From positions 186,001-250,000 of the forward strand of contig VDFB02344241.1 of the NCBI GenBank assembly GCA_007258455.2: DNA of 64,000 bases, written 5' to 3'. A model generated the notes under the pieces. It saw nothing but the letters and a program-made list of their open reading frames with translations, was not told the origin of the DNA and made no database searches. The DNA is from Sequoia sempervirens. Lineage: Eukaryota; Streptophyta; Pinopsida; Cupressales; Cupressaceae. Shown piece after piece: positions 56,845 to 64,000 of the stretch. The translations under genes and the position numbers were made by a program. The stretch's first letter is position 1; each line of letters opens with the position of its first letter.

Positions 56845-57274
56845 AAGGAGTTAAAGCCACTATGGTGAATACTGAATATTTTATTGTCAAATGGAAACTT
56901 TAAGCATTTATGCACAACTGAGGGGTCAAGTTTCATTAAGCAAATCCATGGATGGCCTAACCTCAAATGAAATTGGTCTGATTACGGGATGATGGAGAAT
57001 GTGACATCTGATGTTCTTGGTCCTATTTGTAATGGAAGGGTGATCATTCGTATCATAGGGACCGCAAAGCCATTGTGTGTCTTGATCCATGCTTTTGGTT
57101 TATCATATTCATCTTGATAAATTTCATGCAATACTAAGAATTCCTCGGTGATCACATTCTCTCCACAGGTAGGATCTATTAGTATCCCATTAGTGGGCTT
57201 GTCATAGAGATATTCGGTTATGTAGAGAGGACCATTGGGTGCATGTTTAATTATATCCTTAGAGGAGAAAGCAA
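56845..57274 (-). pseudogene. Gypsy relic: Tat/Ogre-like aspartic protease region
   Basis: Minus strand: YITEYLYDKPTNGILIDPTC, EEFLVLHEIYQDEYDKPKAW, KTHNGFAVPMIRMITLPLQI, GPRTSDV, then LGHPWICLMKLDPSVVHKCL and KFPFDNKIFSI. The LLGRPWIH...P-HxCLKFP pattern is characteristic of the C-terminal half of the Tat/Athila-type gypsy protease. The reading continues across Copia-D at 49886. The catalytic DSG lies, if present, in or beyond the gap at 57275. Frameshifts and stops are present. Confidence 0.75.
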
Positions 57275-57374
57275 NNNNNNNNNNNNNNNNNNNNNNNNNN
57301 NNNNNNNNNNNNNNNNNNNNNNNNNNNNNNNNNNNNNNNNNNNNNNNNNNNNNNNNNNNNNNNNNNNNNNNNNN
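57275..57374. other. Assembly gap (100 N)
   Basis: Exactly 100 N; the true distance is unknown, and the expected upstream gag of the gypsy relic is not found on the other side. Confidence 1.
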
Positions 57375-57659
57375 ATTATCATTTTATTGTGGTTAGGGTG
57401 GTCAGAAAGACACCTACTTCTTATTTTTTCCCTGAAATTTAAGTACTACTGCATTGAAATTTCAAATTTTCACCAAATAAACTTTTTAAAAAATAAAATA
57501 AACTTAGTAGTTTAGAAACTACATTAAATTTTCCACAGATTCTATTCTTACATATTTTTGAAATAATATAGATAACTTATTCAAATTTTTATGTCAAGTT
57601 GCCTAACTCTGATTTTTCTAAATTTTCATTGCCACTTAAGGGCCTATTTTTTCCATGAT
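57375..57659. other. Spacer after the gap, nothing recognised
   Basis: AT-rich, no motif; it may contain the 3' untranslated end of LINE-2. Confidence 0.4.
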
Positions 57660-60237
57660 GATCCTGTACATACCCAAGATCATTAGGAATTGCACATACC
57701 CAAGTCTTGTGCAAATCCATCTCCAGCATTCTTGAGTAAACGAACATCCAAGAAGGAGATGGTTTGTAGTTTCTTCAGCCTATTCACACATTACACATAT
57801 GGACTGCCCATGGAATCCTAATCAAAGGAATTTTTCTATCGTTAGGATTTTTTTTTGAATGGTCATCTAGGAAAATGTACCTGCCTTGGGAAGGAAAACA
57901 TTACTCCAAAAAAGATGGAGTGGAAAGTTGTCAACAATCCTCCCACATTCCATATATAGCATCTTGTAGCCATCTCTTGCATTGTAGATGTCAAACTTAG
58001 CTCCAGCCCAAATCAAGGTGTCACAACCTACTTACAAAGTCAAAGTTCTCTCTTTCAATGCATCTGTAAGGAACTTCACTTCCCTCTGTGGTAAACCAAG
58101 GCCTGTGAGGTCTTTCCATTTCCAGTGGTCTTTCCATTTCCAACCTAGCCCCAAATTGTTCTCCTCTAAAACTATGTAGTCCCTTACTCGATCACCCCAA
58201 ATGCTTTTTAGTGTTCATTTGGTTTCACCTCCTTCAAACATGTCTAAACTTGGGAGTCAAAAACCATGAATCTTCCCAGAATAGGGCCTTGCTTCTATCC
58301 TGAACATCCCAAGACAAATAATCATAGACCACTTTTTTACACTTCATAAAATTACAAATTCGAGAGCCAGCTGGAGGTTTGGAGATTGATAAGTAGGAGG
58401 TATTTTCCACAGTGTGCCAAATTATGATATTTCTATTAGGATTCAACCATGTAGTTTTCAAGTCAAACTCATTGACCCATGTTTCATGAGTAGTGGTTCA
58501 CAAGAACCCATCTCTCATGATAATAAATGGTCCACTTAGCACTCATTGCATCTAGGTGCTGCTCACAGAGGTGAAGAACTACTTGGATGGGTGACCTCCC
58601 AGGAAGGCCCGATGTTTCACCTCTGTGAGCATCACCTAGATGAAATGAGTGCTAAGTGGGCCATTCATTATCATGAGAGATGAGTTCTTGTGAACCACTA
58701 CTCATGAAACATGGGTCAATGAGTTTGACTCGAAAACTACATGGTTGAATCCTGGTAGCAATATCATAAAGGGTTGGATATTGTCAATATATCCGCATTT
58801 CTTCCATCTTTTAGGTATTTATGATGAAGGATTTGACCCATTTGCTTTGAGGTTGATAATGCATACACCAAATGAGCTTTTCCCCTAGGGCTCTATTCTA
58901 GAAGTCCAAATGTTTGAAGCCCAACTCACCATCTTCTTTTGTCCTGCACAGTTTCTCCCAGGCAATCAAGACAATTTTCTTTTTCTCTTCCTTGCCTTGC
59001 CAAAAAAAATGTTTGTACAATTTCGTTAGATTTGATGTGCATCTAATTGGTATGCTCATAATTGACATGAGATAGAATGGGAGAACATATAAAAATGATT
59101 TTATCAATGTGATCCTTCCTGCCCAAGGTAACCACTTTGCTTTCCATGAATTCAACTTTGCACTAGTTTTGAGATTGAGGGGATCCCACAGTCCAATCGA
59201 CCTAACCCCTTTAGCCAATGGAACACCTAAATAGGTGCAAGGAAATCCACCCTTTTTGAAACCTAGGACTCTTAAAATCTCTTTCTCCTTTTGCATGGTT
59301 GTGTTGAAGAAAAAAACCTCTAATTTATTTTCATTCACTATTTTCCCTGAAGCCTTAGTGTACTTGCTAAGAATTGCCCTGAATTAAATTGCTTCCTTTC
59401 TCTTAGCTTCCCCCATTAGTGTTGTATGATTAGAAAATTTCTCAATGGGAAATGGCCTGGAGATCGCTCGTTACTTTAACTCCTTCAATCTAGTTTGTGT
59501 TAATGTTGTGGACTATTGTCCTTCCTAATGCTTCAGCCATCAGGATGTATAAGAAAGGAGAGATAGGGTTTACTTGGCACAACCCTCTTGATACTTCAAA
59601 GAACCCTTCAAGTGTTTCATTTACAAGAACTGGAAATCTAGGATAGAAATGTAATTGAAGATCCAATTTAGCCACTGTTTATTGAATCCAAAGGCTTCCA
59701 AAACTTTGATCAAGAATCTCCAATCTACCATGTCACAGGCTTTCCTAATATCCAATTTAATTATTGTGCTAGCTTGTTTGTTCTGTTGAACCGAATGGAT
59801 TGGGTCTTGTGTTATGATTATCCCATCTAAAATCTCCCTCCCTAGGACAAAACCTATTTGTTCTTCAACAATCACAGTTGGAAGAATGGTTTTTAATCTA
59901 TTTTACATGGCCTTTGTCATAACTTTTTAGATTGTATTACACAATTTAATTGGCCTATTATCATCTAATGTGTTTGTAACTTCTTTCTTCGAAACTAAGG
60001 AAATAAAGGTATTGTTTACTTCTTTGAGAAAGGAGCTAGAGTTCCACGAGGATTCTATTGCCTCTACTAGCTCATCCCCTATCAAGCTCCAAAATTTCTA
60101 AAAAAATATTGTTGGCAGTTCGTCTGGGCCCGAAGCCTTGTCCAAGTGCAACTAGAAGAGGGCTATTTTTATCTCCTCTTTAGTGTACTTTTCATTAAGT
60201 AGCTTATTCTGCGCTTCTAATTATAAGGAAAATCATA
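57660..60237 (-). pseudogene. LINE-2: reverse-transcriptase part of a 5'-truncated LINE
   Basis: Minus strand from 60225: LDKASGPDELPTIFF near 60140, EEQIGFVLGREILDGIIIT, IKLDIRKACDMVDWRFL, LVNETLEGFFEVSRGLCQVN then PISPFLYILMAEAL. The catalytic FADD position reads FSNH near 59424-59436. Then follow FPCTYLGVPLAKG, WLPWAGRITLIKSFLYVLP, KHFFWQGKEEKKK, VQDRSKALFWEDSW and the zinc-binding AEETTNHLLLGCSFTQECW near 57770-57830. Endonuclease and RNase H are absent. A SINE (58390-58769) interrupts it, and a copia LTR replaces it at 60238. Not functional. Confidence 0.9.
58390..58769 (+). mobile_element. 5S-derived SINE, copy 2, with an internal inverted duplication
   Basis: The first 17 bases, TAAGTAGGAGGTATTTT, and the last 154 bp (58616-58769) match copy 1. 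Between them lies an exact-length inverted copy of the tail (58422-58575) and a 40-nt loop (58576-58615) that keeps only the 5S box C (GGATGGGTGACCTCCCAGG). Arms pair base for base (position sum 117191) with few mismatches. Flanks GGTTTGGAGATTGA (about 58376-58389) and GGTTGGATATTGTCA (about 58771-58785) look like a diverged target duplication; both encode the same LINE-2 residues (S/T-I-S-K/N-P). Confidence 0.85.
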
Positions 60238-61735
60238 TGCGGAAAACAATTCTCCTAACGTCAATACCTCAAGAAAGAATGTAGATACACTTTAAAATTT
60301 ACAATTACAGTCCAATTAAGATGCACTAAGAAACAAACAACAGAAAAAGAGTATTTGACAGTCACACATGAACACCAGATATACGTGGGAAAACCCTTAC
60401 GGGAAAAAAACCCACCACACCAAGAGAAATCACTTTGTATTATAGTAATGAAATTACATACAAATTCCAGACTTATCTTTCCGGTGTCATTATACAGCAG
60501 CATTCACCATTAACATTCTTGTACAGGAATCTTCACGTTATAGTCCACATAATTCATCCACTAATACAATCACTCAACAACCTGTCGATTCAACCAACAA
60601 CCAGTTGATAATCCGACCTTATCACAATCTGCAATCTCAGAGTATATCCATGGCGTTCCCTGTATGTCGAACTTCTTCACAGAACTGTCACAACTGATTG
60701 TCTTCCAACTGTTCAGTTTCGGCTTCTCCTATTGGTCCACAAGACTCCACATAGGACGGTCTTACTCGGTCAATAGAATTCACAATGTACTGGCATCTTG
60801 GTGAGACACTAACAATGTCTCACTGATGCCACATAGAATTCATATCGATGTCGCCAAGAGACTCTGTTATCGCTAAGACATTCTATCGAGCTCCATGAGT
60901 TACATCGAATCACCAAGCAGTCGCCCAGACCTATCACATTCGCCAGGAGACCATAGCGACTCACTAAAGGTATACCAAAGACACAAGTCATATCGAGCTC
61001 CAAAGGATAGTCGGCAAGACATACCGATATCGCCAAGAGGTTTCTCCAAGACATAAAGGTTACCACGAAGTGTTCACCCATCGCCAAGACATTTCCCTTC
61101 GCTGAAAGAACATATTGATCTCCATATGTTACCCCGAAGACTCTTCATCATCGACAAGACTCATCAAAGTCGCTGGGACTTCTTACCGAGACCTTCGTGT
61201 TCCACTGATGACAAACATTCACCAAGAGCTACACCGAAGACTTCAAAAGATGTTCTTGTCGGTGAGACCTTCAACGTTCGCTGAGATGTCTTCCCGGGAT
61301 CCTTGAGTTACCCCGATAGCCATCAGCTATTGGAAAGACAACCTTTAGTCGCTAAGATGTTTCTCCGAACACTTTTGAGTTACTCTGAAGAATGTATGAA
61401 TGTTTCCCTATTGACGTGACCTTCTCCGTTCATTGGGACTTCTTAGCGAGAACCCTTAGCTATCCCGAAGCCCATGGTCGCCAAGAGTCTCCCTGAAATA
61501 CGATTGAATGGCCTGTTGGCCAGAGGTCTCTCAAGCGCTATGAGGTCATAACGAATACACTATGTCACAGCGATAGACTCCACAATGCAACCTTTAGGAA
61601 AGAAATTTGCAAGGTCACAACGACCTGTACAAACCAGAATGAATCAAGCTGCTAGTCGGCCAAACAATGAAGATGTCACACCAACTTGTCTCTAATGGAG
61701 GTTTCAACCTGTATAGTTTGAGGCACATATTTACA
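60238..61735 (-). repeat. Copia-E 3' LTR (right border approximate)
   Basis: On the minus strand this block follows the pol stop of Copia-E (about 61796) and ends ...GTTTTCCGCA at 60238 against LINE-2. The U5-like part has GTTTTTTTCCCGTAAGG and TTTTCCCACGTATATCTGG, features often seen near copia LTR ends. The middle (about 60840-61520) is richer in G+C and full of TCGCCAAGAC-type decamers. No second LTR is in the window, so the inner border and a target duplication are unproven; CATAT at 60233-60237 is the left candidate. Confidence 0.6.
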
Positions 61736-61795
61736 ACACTAATACCACTTGATGAAGATCATACAAGCACCTCCAGAGCACATCATAACTTACTA

Positions 61796-64000
61796 AAAAT
61801 CATGGGCACTAAAGCCCATTGAACTGGCACACCACCTGAACTTATCTGTGCTCACTAGCTTTGTTAATGAATTTGCAACATTCTCTAGAATATCAACCTT
61901 TTCCAAACTGACCTTTCCATCCTCAACCATATCTCGTACAAAGTGTACTGTACATCAATATGTTTCGTCCTGGCATGGAAAGTAGGGTTCTTTGCCAGAC
62001 AAATTGCACTCTGACTGTCACATAAATTAGTTATTTCACCTGCATCAAAACCAATGTTAGAACACAAACATTTCAACCAAACTGCTTCTTTACAAGCATG
62101 AGTAGCTTCCATGTATTCAGCCTCCATAGTGGACAAAGTGACTATAGCCTACCACTTGCTCATCCAACTCACTGCACCATGATTCATCATGAATATGTAT
62201 CCACTGGTGGATCTCCTATTGTCAATGTCCCCTACCCAATCAGAATCTACATAACCTCGAACGCTGAGGGTCCTCTGTGATTCAACCAAATTCCCATGGT
62301 AACACAAAGTGAAATCTGAAGTACCCTTCAAATATCTAAACACTCTCTTCACAGCATCCCAATGCGTTCTTCCTAGATCAGCCACAAATCGACTAAGTAC
62401 TCCCACTGCTTGGGCAATGTCTGGCCTTGTACAGACCATTGCATACATAAGACTGCCTACTGCACTAACATAGGGTACACTGGTCATGTCCTCCATCTCA
62501 GTAGGAGATTTTGGACAGTCCTCAATAGATAGCTTCGTTCCCTGCATGACTGAAACCACTAGCTGTTTGCAATTATTCATACAAAATCTCTCAAGAATAG
62601 TTCTAATATACTTACTTTGACTGAGCCATAGTTTTCTATTCTTCCTGTCCCTGGTTATCTCCATCCCTAGAATATACCTTGCTACACCAAGATCCTTCAT
62701 TTCGAACTTAGCATACAACTAAGACTTAAGATCAGAAATCATTAGCTTGATATTTCCTATGAACAACATATCATCAACATAAAGAGCAATAACAAGTACT
62801 TGATCACTTTCAGCTTTATGATATACGCAGTGATCAAATTTTGATCTCACAAATCCCAAAGACAATACAAAAGTATCAAATTTCTGGTACCACATTCTAG
62901 GTGACTGCTTTAACCCATAGAGAGACTTCTTTAATTTGCATACCAGTTTTTCTTTACCTTTCTCAACAAAGTGCTCAGGTTGGGACATATAGATTTCATC
63001 TTCAAGATCACCATGAAGAAATGTTGTCTTCACATCCATCTGTTCGACCTCTAAGTCATATGCTGCTGCAAGTGACAAAAGAAATCTAATAGATGTCAGC
63101 TTTGCTACAGGAGAAAATATTTCCCCATAATCGATTCCCTCGACCTGAGAATAACCCTTTGCAACCAGTCTTGCCTTGTACTTTTCTACACTGCCATCCA
63201 GACCAATCTTTTTCTTAAATACCCATTTGCAACCAACAGCCTTTCTGCCTTTAGGCAAGGGCACCAAACTCCAGGTTTCATTTTTCTCTAATGATTCCAT
63301 CTCTTTGTTCATGGCTTCCAACCAAGAGTCTGAATCAGACATTTTCATTTTATATTTCTAGGCTCATCAGTGCTAGAAATTAAAGCATAGGCACAAGTAG
63401 AATCAATCAATGAGAACCCTCACTTGCTGAGGCTGAGGTTCTTCTTCTTCAGAACTTTCAGAACTGCTTGAGCTCTCCTTAGTTTCAGGTACATTTTGAA
63501 TTTCCAATTCCTCTTTCTTTGGTGTAGGAGGAATTAATGCTACATCCTTATTTTTATCTGACTTTGTCTCTAACTGCAGATCTAAGGTGGAAGGTTTTAA
63601 CTCATGAAAGATTACGCTTATGTTGTACAAAACCTTCTCCGTATCAGGATTCCAAAGCTTTTATCCCTTTATGACAGTGCTATAGCCAACGAAAATACAT
63701 TTTACAGCCTTGTTCTCCAATTTAGATCTTTTCACATCTGGCACATGAGCATATACCTCACAGCCAAAGACACGAACATGTCTAAGTGAGGGCTTCTTAC
63801 CAGACCATGCTTCCAAAGGTGTTTTCTCAATAAGAGCATAATTTGGAGACCGATTAATTAAATGACATGTAGTAGATACAGCCTCAGCCCAGAACTTCTC
63901 CTCCAAGCCAGCACTACTCAGCATACTCCGTGCTCTCTCCATCACTGTCCTATTGAACCTTTCTGCAACTCCATGGAGTATAAGGTGTAGTCTTGTGTCT
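61796..64000 (-). pseudogene. Copia-E pol: integrase C-terminus, RT and RNase H (runs off the window)
   Basis: Minus strand from the right edge: MMERARSMLSSAGLEEKFWA, EAVSTTCHLINRSPNYALIE, HVRVFGCEVYAHVP (integrase C-terminal part), an acidic Ser/Glu linker with SSSSSESSEEEEPQPQQ, then RT: WLEAMNKEMESLEKNETW, KWVFKKKIGLDGSVEKYKAR, MDVKTTFLHGDLEDEIYM, YGLKQSPRMWYQK, ALYVDDMLFIG near 62790, TRPDIAQAVGVLSRF, RNase H VDSDWVGDIDNRRS, STMEAEYMEA, LCDSQSAICLAKNP, ending VDILENVANSLTKLVS...MGFSAHDF. Stops near 63662, 63402, 62718 and 62148 break the frame; catalytic RT residues are intact. The gag, protease, integrase core and 5' LTR lie beyond 64000. Confidence 0.93.

Noticed and set aside
1..64000. 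Bacterial-type defence or biosynthetic system
   Set aside because: No operon-like gene spacing, no prokaryotic domain and no intact multi-gene unit; all sizeable coding traces belong to plant PPR relics or retroelements.

Overview
This window looks like nuclear DNA from a plant with a large, transposon-filled genome, most likely a gymnosperm. The organism is inferred, not shown: the sequence is AT-rich, nearly every coding trace is a broken retroelement, and PPR pseudogenes with the motif series [10 protein letters not shown] / [15 protein letters not shown] are abundant. I found no intact cellular gene, no tRNA gene and no prokaryotic system. Two runs of exactly 100 N (42548-42647, 57275-57374) are assembly gaps.

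The oldest layer is three related PPR pseudogenes. Copy A (+; 1093-1159 plus 14436-15095) and copy B (+; 16725-17504 plus 18152-18290) lie on the left. Copy C (-; 38150-36805 plus 23927-23560) keeps an E/E+ and DYW C-terminal tail. All three share sequence upstream of the repeats, and A and C share the same disabling changes, so an already dead gene was duplicated. Each copy was later split by an LTR element.

The younger layers are nested. Copia-A (-, 1160-14435, target duplication GTATG) split PPR copy A. A full-length LINE-1 (+, 2237-9043, 17-bp target duplication) entered Copia-A; LINE-1 carries a 5S-rRNA-derived SINE (4991-5270) and a Ty3/gypsy reverse-transcriptase fragment (7696-8160). 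A probable solo LTR sits in the Copia-A gag. A truncated LTR element with a palindromic LTR (17505-18151) split PPR copy B. Copia-C (+, 23933-36799, target duplication AATAT) split PPR copy C and holds Copia-B (-, 25747-31745, target duplication AAGAT).

Right of 38190 are a LINE RNase H fragment, an 86-bp minisatellite, an unidentified broken coding region (41447-42490), a chromodomain Ty3/gypsy 3' end (43870-44345), and a Tat/Ogre-like gypsy relic (about 45240-57274, -) that keeps an LTR and a protease region but has no visible RT or integrase. That relic is split by Copia-D (+, 49887-56844). Then come LINE-2 (-, 57660-60237) with a rearranged second copy of the 5S SINE, and Copia-E (-, LTR from 60238, pol running off the right edge).

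The most unusual items are the two 5S-SINE copies, one carrying an inverted duplicate of its own tail; eight near-palindromic 14-bp GGTTC-N4-GAACC motifs within 190 bp; an LTR that is almost entirely one palindrome; and the PPR pseudogene family, where two LTR insertions hit nearly the same codons. I see no new defence or metabolic system.
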